A stretch of DNA of 64,000 nucleotides from Galeruca laticollis (taxonomy: Eukaryota > Arthropoda > Insecta > Coleoptera > Chrysomelidae), in assembly GCA_963921935.1 (NCBI GenBank), contig OY998179.1, forward strand, positions 48,962,222-49,026,221, given 5' to 3'. This document shows, piece after piece, positions 54,086 to 64,000 of this stretch. Every line of letters begins with the position of its first letter. Positions within the stretch are counted from its first letter, which is position 1. The translations under genes were made by a program, and so were the position numbers. The notes below the pieces were generated by a model, which was given only the letters and a program-made list of their open reading frames with translations, ran no database searches and was not told the origin of the DNA.

Positions 54086-57000
54086 TAGTCTAGTCAACAT
54101 GTGCCTTTTAGGTCTAAGTTTTTAGCTCGCCTCGGAAAATTATGATCGAGGTGTCATTCGATTCGTCATCGCATTTAGAAACTTTTCGAAAAATTTGAAG
54201 CTTTGATTGCAAAAATTACAAAAGTTATAAACAATTTAGTAAGAAAAAAGGGTGGTTTTGTTTTTTGCGAATATCTCAAAAAGTATTCAAAATTTTCGAA
54301 ATTTGAAAAAAGATCCATAAAGAGGAAGAAATTTCCTAAAAAAAAGTCCTACCTCCCGGAACTCTAGGACCAATATTTATAATTTTTCTAGAGGGTTGAA
54401 AATACGGCCGAAAACGGCAACTCTCGCTTGCGTAAGCTCCGCCCACTCTGAACCTTTAATGAATAAATATTATTTAAACTTACTAAATATGAAAATTAAG
54501 AAATGAAAAAATTCAGGCACCTATAGGATAGATCAATGAACAATAATTCGGCGATCAAAAATTTTTATCGCGATTTTTCAATTAATTATCCATTAATTAA
54601 TTAACAATTTTTTGTAGCACGAACATCAACATTGAAAGTACGATAGTTGTTAAACTATTAACCTGGGATTTTTTTCCTTTTATGGAGCTATCATACAAAG
54701 GCTATAGAAAAGATTGCCGTTGGAAAAATTAAAAAATTGTTAATTTTCATTTTGTTATTAACTATTTACTTATGTTAAAAATTATCAACCTCGATTAAAC
54801 ATTGAAAAAAATATTTTTTTTATAATAATGCTATTGGTCCGTTTTCTTATGATCATAAGCTACTTAAAAATGATTTTTACTAATTTTTATCCCATATTGT
54901 TTAAAAAATTGTTATAAACAAATGCGTTGTTTATAAAATAATCATAAAATTTTTTTGATAACATAATCTTTGATGGAAATTATGATTTTTAAAAAAAAAC
55001 CGTTCCTTAAAAAATTTTTTTTATTGCTTAAAAACGCATTTGTTAATTAACTATTTTTTTTAACCACTTGTTATGAAAATTAAGGAACGATTTTTTTTTA
55101 AAAATCATTATTTATCTTGTTCTTCGATATCTGAAAATTTTTTTTTATTTTTATTCAAATTTTAATTGTTTATACAATAAACAATTTGTTATAAACAATA
55201 AAAAAAAAATTTATTTTTTTTTAACTCTAAAAAATACCGTAAAAACAGCCCAGTATCTGTTTTTGGGAAAAAATTGATTTTTCGATTTTTTATTTAATTT
55301 CAAGTTCTCTCGTATACTTAAACTTACCTTTCGCGCCTGCTTTTCTTTAGTTATTATTAATGTTACTTATAAACTATTGCAGATACAACAAATTCTTCTA
55401 AACTTTTTTTTTTCTAAATTACTTACTCAACAAATTTATAAGAAAACTAGAGCTCAAACTTTATTATTTCAATAAATTTTTAATGATTATTTTTAAAAAT
55501 TAAAGGAAAATTTTTTTTTTTGCTTTTAACATCGAAATATCTCGTTAACTATAACAGATACGACAAAAGTTACTAAAATCTTTTTTATTCTACATTAGTT
55601 AATGAATAAATTGAGCTACTAGCTGAGCTTGTAACTATATTATTTCAGTAATTATGAAAAAATGTGTCAGAATAAAAAAAAATTTTTTTCGATTCATTAG
55701 TTGTATTTTTCTAATATAATAGCTAAAAATAAACAAGGTATTATTTAAAAAAAAATTTTTTATTGAATTATAAAATTTTTACACAGATAAACAATTTGTC
55801 ATACAAACATACAATTTTTCATTTTTTCGTTATTTTTGGGTTTTTTTCGCACGTTTCTGAGGTGGTGGTTCGTCATTCTCAGTTTCTTCGGTAATTTCTT
55901 CATTCACTGCTTGAGATGTTGTACTTGTTCCTTCTTCTTGTTCTTGGTTTAAACTTGCGACAAATTTTTCAATAAACAAAGCATAATGAGAATACTGATC
56001 TGATGAATCCGAGTCTTCTTTATTAGCGTCATAAATTTTTTCATCGTTATCGTCGACGACTTGTTTGTGACCGTTTCCGCAGTGTTCTCCTTTGCAATGT
56101 TTGCAGAAAGACGAGCAAGGAAGCCCTGCTTTTCTGCATCCACATCTATTGGAACAATCAGTGGTACACGTACAATGAACTAATTTTAGCAAGTTTTCCG
56201 GAGCTAGTTTTTCGGTTGTCCTCACAGGCAGGTACATGGTTTCAGTTTTTATCCAACCCATTGTTCCGGATCTAATTGATTACCGAGCCATTGCTGAACT
56301 TGGTAATATGTCCTGAAGGAATGAAGACTTGTTGCTGCTGACGTTGGAGGTAGAGTCGCCAAGTTTATTGCTTTTTTTGACTTTTTAATAACTTCCATAA
56401 ACTGGGTAACACGACATTGGCTAGCAGTTACATCAGGGGTAAACTGTCCATACAATGAAAGCATCAATCTTTCTCCAGCTTTCTGTATATTTTCAGCAGT
56501 CGCACAGGAATTATAAAATTGTTCCACATCTTGCATTAGTTCATTTTTTTTAATGATTAAGTCTAACAATTTTTTCTTTCCTTTACCGAAAATCTCAACA
56601 TCTCAAGCAGTGAATGAAGAAATTACCGAAGAAACTGAGAATGACGAACCACCACCTCAGAAACGTGCGAAAAAAACCCAAAAATAACGAAAAAATGAAA
56701 AATTGTATGTTTGTATGACAAATTGTTTATCTGTGTAAAAATTTTATAATTCAATGAAAAATTTTTTTTAAATAATACCTTGTTTATTTTTAGCTATTAT
56801 ATTAGAAAAATACAACTAATGAATCGAAAAAATTTTTTTTTTATTCTGACATATTTTTTCATAATTACTGAAATAATAGTTACAAGCTCAGCTAGTAGCT
56901 CAATTCATTCATTAGCTAATGTAGAATAAAAAAGATTTTGGTAACTTTTGTCGTATCTGTTATAGTTAACGAGATATTTCGATGTTAAAAGCAAAAAAAA

Positions 57001-58419
57001 AATTTTTCCTTTAATTTTTAAAAATAATCACTAAAAATTTATTGAAATAATAAAGTTTGAGTTCTAGTTTTCTTATAAATTTGTTGAGTAAGTAATTTAG
57101 AAAAAAAAAAGTTTAGAAGAATTTGTTGTATCTGCAACAGTTTATAAGTAACATTAATAATAACTAAAGAAAAGCAGGCGCGAAAGGTAAGTTTAAGTAT
57201 ACGAGAGAACTTGAAATTAAATAAAAAATCTAAAAATCAATTTTTTCCCAAAAACGGATACTGGGCTGTTTCTACGGTATTTTTTAGAGTTGAAAAAAAA
57301 AAATTTTATTGTTTATAACAAATTGTTTATTGTATAAACAATTAAAATTTGAATAAAAATAAAAATTTTTTTTCAGATATCGAAGAACAAGATAAATAAT
57401 GATTTTTAAAAAAAAATCGTTCCTTAATTTTCATAACAAGTGGTCAAAAAAAATAGTTAATTAACAAATGCGTTTTTAAGCAATAAAAAATTTTTTTTAA
57501 GGAATGGTTTTTTTTTAAAATCATAATTTCCATCAAAGATTATGTTATCAAAAAAAATTTTATGATTATTTTATAAACAACGCATTTGTTTATAACAATT
57601 TTTTAAACAATATGGGATAAAAATTAGTAAAAATCATTTTTAAGTAGCTTATGATCATAAGAAAACGGACCAATAGCATTATTATAAAAAAATATTTTTT
57701 TCAATGTTTAATCGAGGTTGATAATTTTTAATATAAGTAAATAGTTAATAACAAAATGAAAATTAACAATTTTTTAATTTTTCCAACGGGAATCTTTCCT
57801 ATAGCCTTTGTATGATAGCTCCATAAAAGGAAAAAAATCACAGGTTAATAGTTTAACAACTATCGTACTTTCAATGTTGATGTTCTTGCTACAAAAAATT
57901 GTTAATTAATTAATGGATAATTAATTGAAAAATCGCGATAAAAATTTTTGATCGCCGGATTATTGTTCATTGATCTATCCTATAGGTGCCTGAATTTTTT
58001 CATTTCTTAATTTTCATATTTTGTAAGTTTAAATAATATTTATTCATTAAAGGTCCAAAGTGGGCGGAGCTTACGCAAGCGAGAGTTGCCGTTTTCGGCC
58101 GTATTTTCAACCCTCTAGAAAAATTATAAATATTGGTCCTAGAGTTCCGGGAGGTAGGACTTTTTTTTAGGAAATTTCTTCCTCTTTATGGATCTTTTTT
58201 CAAATTTCGAAAATTTTGAATACTTTTTGAGATATTCGCAAAAAACAAAACCACCCTTTTTTTTACTAAATTGTTTATAACTTTTGTAACTTTTGCAATC
58301 AAAGCTTCAAATTTTTCGAAAAGTTTCTAAATGCGATGACGAATCGAATGACACCTCGATCATAATTTTCCGAGGCGAGCTAAAAACTTAGACCTAAAAG
58401 GCACATGTTGACTAGACTA
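54086..58419. mobile_element. 4.3-kb palindromic transposon remnant with a CXC-domain ORF
   Basis: Positions 54086-55921 and 56596-58419 are reverse complements (about 1.83 kb arms) with scattered differences, around a 674-bp spacer. The left arm begins TAGTCTAGTCAACATGTGCC and the right ends with its complement at 58419. Arms are very AT-rich with many short A/T runs. A minus-strand ORF starts in the spacer and finishes in the left arm. The right arm therefore repeats only the 3' end of the ORF. This looks like two inverted copies of the same element's 3' region, one of them longer. Confidence 0.85.
55830..56569 (-). pseudogene. transposon ORF with a tesmin/TSO1-like CXC domain
   Basis: First part (56569-56249): KKNELMQDVEQFYNSCATAE, LYGQFTPDVTASQCRVTQFM and a C-terminal LDPEQW. 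After a one-base slip at about 56255 the frame continues GWIKTETMYLPVRTTEKLAP. The cysteine cluster then reads LVHCTCTTDCSNRCGCRKAG and LPCSSFCKHCKGEHCGNG (9 to 12 cysteines in a C-x-C pattern), followed by an acidic/Ser-rich tail ending PPPQKRAKKTQK. The cluster resembles the CRC/CXC DNA-binding domain of tesmin/TSO1 proteins. The ORF type is common in insect repeats but I cannot name the element superfamily. The N-terminal part of the protein is missing beyond the spacer. Confidence 0.65.
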
Positions 58420-58430
58420 AAAAAGAAATA

Positions 58431-58957
58431 GAGGAAAGGGACCTAATATGAGATAGCAGCCTATTATGAGATACCGTATTTTCTCCCCTAGTAAGAGCCT
58501 TCCTCTAGCGACAACCACTAAAACTAACTCATCGGAACATAAAATGTCAGATCAGCTAGATTTATTTTCAGTTGCTCTCACACCCGCCACGTGTACGTTG
58601 TTTTTACGCATTAGTGCAATACCGAAATTTTATTAGTGTTCAGTTGACGTTTTATATTTGCTTTGTTGTATTGAAGTTGCTTTATTATTTAAACATATGA
58701 AACGCGTGGCAACTCAATTAATTTTTGAGAAAAAAATATGTAAAGAATTTTCACAAGAGATTCCTAATATGAGATACCTTGATGCTCCTAATATGAGGTA
58801 TCTCATATTAGGAGAACTTTTTTTTAAATAATTTCAACGAAAGCTATTTGCAGATGCCTAGTGACAATAAAAAAAGGAAGCAGTGGGATAATAATGCCAT
58901 GATAAGGGCTGTTAAAGCAGTAAGGAACAAGTAGATGGGGTACCGGATTTTAATGAG
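58431..58957 (+). mobile_element. second pogo-type element, 5' part
   Basis: Preceded by TA (58429-58430), the end begins GAGGAAAGGGACCTAATATG. The word CCTAATATGAGATA or close variants occurs at 58442, 58463, 58769 and 58791, and in opposite sense at 58800, giving a near-perfect 24-bp palindrome around 58790-58815. The gene starts at ATG 58854 (MPSDNKKRKQWDNNAMIRAV, then KAVRNK before an in-frame stop). That is the psq-type N-terminus of pogo transposases, as in the element at 45.7 kb. A Gypsy element interrupts it at 58958. The reading resumes at about 63711 with VSKTFNVPK. Confidence 0.72.
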
Positions 58958-59078
58958 TGTTTATTTAGTTAGTAACATATAACTTATTTGTTTACAGAAC
59001 TGTTCTTGTTGGTATTATGTAATATCTATTGTGGTTTATTATATCTTTGTAATTGTACAAGTTTTACATTTCATTACA
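58958..59078 (+). repeat. 5' LTR of the Mag-type element (internally deleted)
   Basis: Matches 63502-63710 at both ends. The central stretch between GTTATTATGTAA and ATATCTATTG of the right LTR is missing here. Confidence 0.82.
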
Positions 59079-59120
59079 TGGCGCAGCGGCTGCAGAGTCG
59101 ATATAGAGAAACAATAATAC

Positions 59121-60604
59121 TTGCATGTAAGTTTTGTAGCCCGATTTACGGCAAACATGAATAATCTGAAACAGCCTGAAGAGTTGTCCTTGGAGGGAGA
59201 TGTTGCCACTAATTCTAAAAAATGGCGTGCCGCTTTGAAATTTTTATGGAAGCCTCAGGCACTGCAACGAATGCAGATATCACTCCAGAAAGGAGAGCTG
59301 CCATATCACTACATACCATAGGATCTGAGGTACATGAAATTTCTGAAACTTTAGGTATTGCTGAAAATTAAAAAAAAATTGAAAAAACTGCTTGATAAAT
59401 TTGTAGCGCATTCCATACCCAAATCTAATTAAACTGTAAATGTAGAAGGTGAAACAGTTGATATGTTCATCACAGAACTGAAGAAGCTAAGTAAGGACTG
59501 TAATTTTTGCACTTTAACGGACAGCCTTATTCGAGGTGATCTTTTAAGAGAAACAAACCTGTTCTTGGCTAAATGTATTGCCATTTGCAAAGCAAGAGAA
59601 TTATCAGGTGCACAGTCCAAGTGTATTAGTGATGAAGCTGTTGTATCTAGAATTCAAAAAATTCCAATGGCACAGGACCAATTGGACAGGCTTATTTCGC
59701 TAACATTTTTGCATAAAACCCAAAATAAAAAATTAGATACAAAAATAATAGAATGTTTTGAGATGTACAAAAAAGTAACATTTTGGCATCAAATCGAAAA
59801 CAAAAAAATCCCAATGGTACAGGACCAATTGGACAGGCTTATTTCAGTAATATTTTTGCATAAAACCCAAAATAAAAAATTAGATACAAAAGTAATAGAA
59901 AGTTTTGAGATGTACAAAAAACCAAAGTCAAAAATAAAAAAAATCCGGTAAATTTGTGAATTTTCTTAAATAAATGTTTTAACGTACGATTTAGAGAAAA
60001 GTTGTAGAACGTTTTAAGGTCTATGAAAAAGCTCAGTAACTTTTTTGCGTCAAATGAAAAACAAAGGAAATACGATTTTTTTTCAACTTTGACAGGCCGC
60101 CATTTTGTTTTTACTGGGCCCATTTGGCTCATTAAAGAACTCGTCCAAGATTTTGGCCTAACCGATTTTAGTAGCGAGTTTGGTTTCGATCCGTCAAAAA
60201 ATACGCTCTCTATCGTGCTTACAAATTTCGTTATCCGGAACGGGGGGTGATTTTGGCAACAGGGAACACCAAAACGAAAAATTGCATTGAAATTTTTCCG
60301 AAGTCGCGTCATGCTACTCTCTACAATAGCCCTATTTCTTTCTGAAATAAGCCTAAAAAGACCCATTAAAAAGTTAGATTAACAGGTGACAAGTGATATC
60401 AATAGTTACACTGAGAAAAAATACATAAGTAAAGGTAAAGCTTGTCTGTATTGTGGCTTTCTCCATTCGCAACAAACCAGATGCACTGCTATGGGCAGAT
60501 TGTGCAATAAATGCAACAATTATAAACATTTCGAAAGAGTCTGCAGATCAAAAAAAATACATATGGTTGAAGAAGGAGAAAATAGCGAAGATGAAGAAGA
60601 ATAA
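59121..60604 (+). pseudogene. Mag-type Gag with zinc knuckles, interrupted
   Basis: Capsid-like pieces at 59160-59330 and 59460-59630 (MFITELKKLSKDCNFCTLTD, SLIRGDLLRETNLFLAKCIA, ARELSGAQSKC), typical of Mag Gag. A foreign or duplicated insert then runs from about 59640 to 60385. The double zinc knuckle follows at 60430-60550 (CLYCGFLHSQQTRCTAMGRL and CNKCNNYKHFERVCRSKK), both with CCHC spacing. Stops occur at several places. Gag would package element RNA; this copy cannot. Confidence 0.75.
59658..59925 (+). repeat. 147-bp tandem duplication inside Gag
   Basis: The block beginning CCAATGG at 59664 repeats from 59811 (peptide QDQLDRLIS--FLHKTQNKKL in both). Second copy is partial. It belongs to an insert that separates the Gag core from its zinc knuckles. 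Confidence 0.8.
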
Positions 60605-60659
60605 AGGGGTAGATCGTATAACTTCAGCATTTAATCAATAGTAAATATTCGAAAAAAAA

Positions 60660-61946
60660 AGAAATAATATTTAAAATTTATACTGGTGCTGGTGCTAAAT
60701 ATATTAAACCATACAATGGCTAAAATTCTGGGAGTGTCTATTGAACCTTCTATGTTGACATTAAAAAATTACGACGGAGCTCCTATAGAAGTACTAGGGA
60801 AGACAAAAATACCCTGTAAAATAGACCAAATTGAAAAGATTGCTGAGTTTCAAATAGTAAAGTGCAATTCGCCATGTATAGTTGGCTTGCCGAATATAAA
60901 CCAATTTGGTTTGTTAAAAAGAGTACAAGCTATTTGAAATAATACAATGAAACATATGTTGGACAAACACGAAGATTTGTTCTCTGGAGTGAGGGAGCTT
61001 AAGGACTATACTTATAAAATTAAGTTGAAACACAATTGTCGGCCCATTGCAGAATAGCTTAGAAAAATAGCTATCGGAATAGAAGGTGAAGTAAAAAAAG
61101 AACTTCAGAGAATGGAGCAGGTGAACATAATTAGAAAAGTGAAAGAACCTACAGAATGGGTTAGATCTACGGTAGTCGTAAACGAGACAATTCATTGAGA
61201 ATCTGCTTAGATTCATAAAACTTGAATAGATTTGTGATCCAAGAGCGATACCAATTACCAACATTTGAAGAAGTTGCCTCTGGCATGAATAATGCTAAAA
61301 TATTTTTTGGGTCCTAGATGCAAACAAAGGATTTTACCAAATACCTTTGACTCGCGAAAGCGAATACTTGACAACGTTCAATACTGAAAAGTATGGGAGG
61401 TATTGCTACAAGCGGATACCTAATGGTCTGTGCTCTGCACCCGAAGTGCTCCATAGAGCTTTCAGTGACATTTTCAGAGAATTTTTGGGTGTCCAGGTCT
61501 ATATTGATGATGTCATTGTCTATGCTGATAATGAAGAAGAACATCTGAAGCGGTTAGAAGCTGTACTCCGAAGAGCTGCAGAAACAGGTATCAAGTTTAA
61601 TAAAAACAAATGTAAGTGTGGCCTTAGTGAGGTTAAATATTTGGGCCACATTTTTAGTGCTGAAGGTCTTAAACCAGATGATAGTAAAGTACAAGGTATT
61701 TTAGACATGAAAGAAACTAGCAAGAAACAAGAACTACAAAGTTTGTTGGGCATGGTTATCTATCTTAGTAAATTCTTACCTAACATTTCAGATATTACTG
61801 ATTCTATGAGACAGTTATTAAAGAAAGATGCTACTTTTGCGTTGTCAAAAAATCAAACAAGAGATTTCTATAAACCTAAAGATTTACTCATTAAAAAACC
61901 TATTCTGATATATTTTGAAGTTATCAATACATATTTAATAAAATAG
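60660..61946 (+). pseudogene. Mag-type protease region and reverse transcriptase
   Basis: The protease region at 60660-60940 has a degenerate active-site start (TGAGAK near 60680) and SMLTLKNYDGAPIEVLGKTK. RT starts with KDYTYKIKLKHNCRPIA (61000) and continues in broken frames to 61347. The 199-residue ORF 61347-61946 then holds RRIPNGLCSAPEVLHRAFSD-type sequence, the YIDD catalytic box (VQVYIDDVIVYADNEEEHLK), CGLSEVKYLGHIFSAEGLKP and the LLGMVIYLSKFLPNISD connection. The RT catalytic pair is kept, but upstream stops and frame changes inactivate it. Confidence 0.82.
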
Positions 61947-61949
61947 TAA

Positions 61950-62275
61950 TTGTTGAAAGTGGTCACAAACCGCTGGAAAACATTTTTCAGAATTCTCTCA
62001 GTGACACACCTCTTAGGTTACAGAGGTTAAGATTACGATTACAACCTTACAATTTAATTGTTCAATACAAACCAGGCAAAGGACTGTTGTTGGCAGATGC
62101 TCTTAGGCCAGAAGTTAGTGAATTATCAGACATTGATGAGAAAGTTAATTTACACATTTGTATGATTGTTAATAATTTACCTTTTTCTGATAATAAACTA
62201 GAACTATTTCAAAAAGAAACTGAAGGTAACAGATTTGTCCTTAATAATGGGTTACGTGCAAAATGGATGGCCTGA
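61950..62275 (+). pseudogene. Mag-type RNase H end
   Basis: SGHKPLENIFQNSL is read around 61960-62000, then QRLRLRLQPYNLIVQYKPGK and LLLADALRPEV (62010-62115), the standard end of Gypsy RNase H (ADALSR equivalent). The first half of RNase H is missing between 61946 and 61955, apparently a deletion. Confidence 0.7.
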
Positions 62276-62361
62276 ATACATTAAAATTCCTGACAATCTA
62301 AAATTTTATCATTCAATAAGAAATGAATTATTTGTTGTAAATAAATTGTTATGCAAAAATT

Positions 62362-63429
62362 GTGGTTCCGAAAAGTTTTCGTTCTGACATGCTTCAACTC
62401 ATTCACTATAATCATTTAGGCATTCAAAAATGTAAAATCCGTGCTAATAAAGTATTATTTTGGCCCCATATGAGCAAAGAAATTGAAGATTTAGTTAAAA
62501 ATTGTAATACTTGTCTCAGATATCAAAAAACACATTCGAAATCAGTTTTATTGCTTATTTATTATTTTAACATCAAATTCATCAAACTTGATAATTAAAG
62601 TTCTTCTTGTATTATAGCTGCCGTAAAATCTAACTTTGCCAGATATGGTATACCTAAAATAGTTTCTAGTGTTAACGGCCCATAATTTACAAGCTTTGAA
62701 TTAAAAAACTTTGCCAAACTATGAAATTTTAAATCCATCACCTCTAGTCCCTACAACCCAAAATCAAATGAAATGGCGGAAAGGTATGTTCAGACTTGCA
62801 AACAAATGCTGAAAAAAGCGTACCACTCAGGTAGAAATCCATACATTGCCCTTATGGAATATAGGAACACATCTATTGATAGTAAGATTAATAAATCTCC
62901 AACCAAATTAATGTTTGGAAAAAATATTAATGCCTTTTTGCCCATTCCTGAGAATTTTTTTAAACGCAGTATATCTCTTAACAACACTGCTAAAAAACAT
63001 TTAGAGGAAAGACAAGACAACTATAAAAAGTATTATGATAAGAAAAATTATATGTTACCTCCATTGTTAGAAAATGATGAAGCGGTTTATATTAAAGATA
63101 AGGTACATGATATGACGAAGGGTAAAATTATAGGAGATGGTGAAAAACCGCGTTCGCATAAAGTACAGTTACCCTCTGGTAATACTGTTATGAGGAATCG
63201 AAGTCATATTTATAAGGCTTCTAATAATGAAAAATGTGATCTTGACTTGCCGGAAAATACACTATCATCTATTAACCAAACAGATTTAAAAGACCCATCG
63301 GATTCATCTGTATTGTCGGAGAAGACAATAATCAAAATAATATTACTTGTTCAACCTGAAAATAAAGTTAATGATTCTAAAATTACCCGATCCGGTAGAT
63401 CTGTTAGAACAGCCCTCATACTTGAATGA
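62362..63429 (+). pseudogene. Mag-type integrase, core deleted
   Basis: Zinc-binding domain at 62362-62540 (HYNHLGIQKCKIRANKVLFW, PHMSKEIEDLVKNCNTCLRY: HHCC complete). The catalytic core between about 62540 and 62770 is disrupted or deleted. The C-terminal part resumes at 62773 with MAERYVQTCKQMLKKAYHSG (the third catalytic Glu is in MAERY), NPYIALMEYRNTSIDSKINK and SPTKLMFGKNINAFLPIPEN, and a tail to 63429. Without the first two acids it is inactive. Confidence 0.78.
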
Positions 63430-63501
63430 TTTTGTTTATTGTTGTTAATCTGAGTGTTTAATTTTGTTTTTCTTAATTTCATTTTGGTAAAAAAAAAAGA
63501 G

Positions 63502-63710
63502 TGTTTATTTAGTTAGTAACATATAACATATTACTTTACAGAACTGTTCTTGTTGTTATTATGTAAATGATAAACGACAAGTCATTGATGACAGATGGTT
63601 GTCAATGGCGGTTCTATGACCAGGAGATTTTTGAAAAATAAAAACCTGGTGAAATATCTATTGTGGTTTATTATATCTTTGTAATTGTACAAGTTTTACA
63701 ACTCATTACA
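63502..63710 (+). repeat. 3' LTR of the Mag-type element
   Basis: 209 bp, full length relative to the left LTR. Preceded by an A/G-rich polypurine stretch (AAAAAAAAGAG, 63491-63501). Confidence 0.82.
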
Positions 63711-64000
63711 CTGATGGTCTCTAAAACGTTCAATGTCCCGAAAGAATTTAACGATAATTCAAATTTTAAGCGAAAAACTTGTGACAGATGTGTGATGATA
63801 GTTAAGTTGTCAGCGCCAACATCTTTTTTCGAGGTGCACTAATGACCGATTTGTTGTTTTACATCCGTATGTATTTCATATACTAAAGCATAAAAAGAAA
63901 GAATAAAAATATTTTATTGGGATTAATTTGCCTGTCCCTAGATTTAGGGAAAAATGCACATCAAAACACCATAAGACCTGTGTATAAAGTCATAGCGGCA
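63711..64000 (+). mobile_element. second pogo-type element, continuation
   Basis: Resumes the transposase after the Gypsy insertion (LMVSKTFNVPKEF), then degenerates. No further blocks are readable before the window ends, so the 3' half of the element lies outside. Confidence 0.55.

Larger units (their letters stand above)
58958..63710 (+). mobile_element. Mag-type Ty3/Gypsy retrotransposon, decayed
   Basis: Left LTR 58958-59078 (121 bp, with an internal deletion of about 85 bp) and right LTR 63502-63710 (209 bp), both TGTTTATTTAG...CATTACA. The primer-binding site TGGCGCAGCGGC follows directly at 59079. On the plus strand: gag with a double zinc knuckle, protease-like region, RT, RNase H, integrase. 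It splits a pogo transposase gene between the MGYRI and VSKTFNVPK residues. The target duplication is ambiguous. Confidence 0.85.

Noticed and set aside
60023..60366. ORFs on both strands in the insert between Gag core and zinc knuckles
   Set aside because: No recognisable domain; the region looks like non-coding repeat inserted into the Gypsy element.

Overview
This is AT-rich arthropod nuclear DNA, most likely from an insect. The reasons are multi-exon host genes with GT/AG introns, a dense and nested load of insect-type transposable elements (R1-like LINE, Penelope-like, Gypsy, pogo, hAT, Tc1/mariner, Crypton), no bacterial gene organisation, and many decayed reading frames. I cannot name the species. 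I see no CRISPR array, rRNA or convincing tRNA.

Host genes are few. One gene on the + strand appears to have an exon at about 2.6 kb and its terminal exon at 32.4-32.6 kb. It resembles the C-terminal TRAF-like/SINA (Siah) domain. Its phase-0 intron of about 29.6 kb is filled with mobile elements. A second + strand gene is represented by one clear exon at 53.47-53.65 kb, an L-2-hydroxyglutarate dehydrogenase exon with the FAD-binding Rossmann motif. Everything from there to the window end would be intron. On the minus strand a broken kinesin-motor fragment (28.1-28.4 kb) and an unrecognised exon-like segment (27.7-27.9 kb) lie inside the first intron.

Mobile elements from left to right: Tc1/mariner fragment (2 kb); decayed hAT with a satellite-bearing insertion (3.2-5.5 kb); hAT with TIRs and 8-bp target duplication (5.5-8.1 kb); decayed Gypsy (9-15.3 kb) with a Crypton-type recombinase inside it (11.9-13.5 kb); a DNA transposon with long inverted ends (15.8-24.0 kb) carrying a widespread unclassified ORF and a nested LTR element (16.65-21.44 kb); an inverted second satellite-bearing element (25.9-26.6 kb); Tc1/mariner pseudogene (26.7-27.7 kb); a head-to-head Penelope-like palindrome with hammerhead ribozyme cores (29.3-31.5 kb); a foldback MITE (31.9-32.2 kb); an R1-like LINE split by a second copy of the LTR element (33.49-38.41 kb); a solo LTR of the same family (39.28-39.78 kb); an IS630/Tc1-like pseudogene (42 kb); a pogo element (45.7-50.2 kb); an orphan transposase-like pseudogene (50.5-52.8 kb); a 4.3-kb palindrome with a CXC-domain ORF (54.1-58.4 kb); and a pogo element split by a Mag-type Gypsy (58.4-64 kb).

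The most striking item is the LTR family at 16.65-21.44 and 33.49-38.41 kb plus the solo LTR. Both long copies encode a Gypsy-type Gag followed in the same frame by a coiled-coil/RRM protein that looks like the ORF1 of a LINE. Both lack protease, reverse transcriptase and the RNase H catalytic part, yet keep an integrase ORF (intact-looking in copy 1). A small single-pass membrane ORF precedes gag in both. All three insertions are flanked by 4-bp duplications that begin AG. This looks like a chimeric, RT-less retrotransposon family that has transposed repeatedly.
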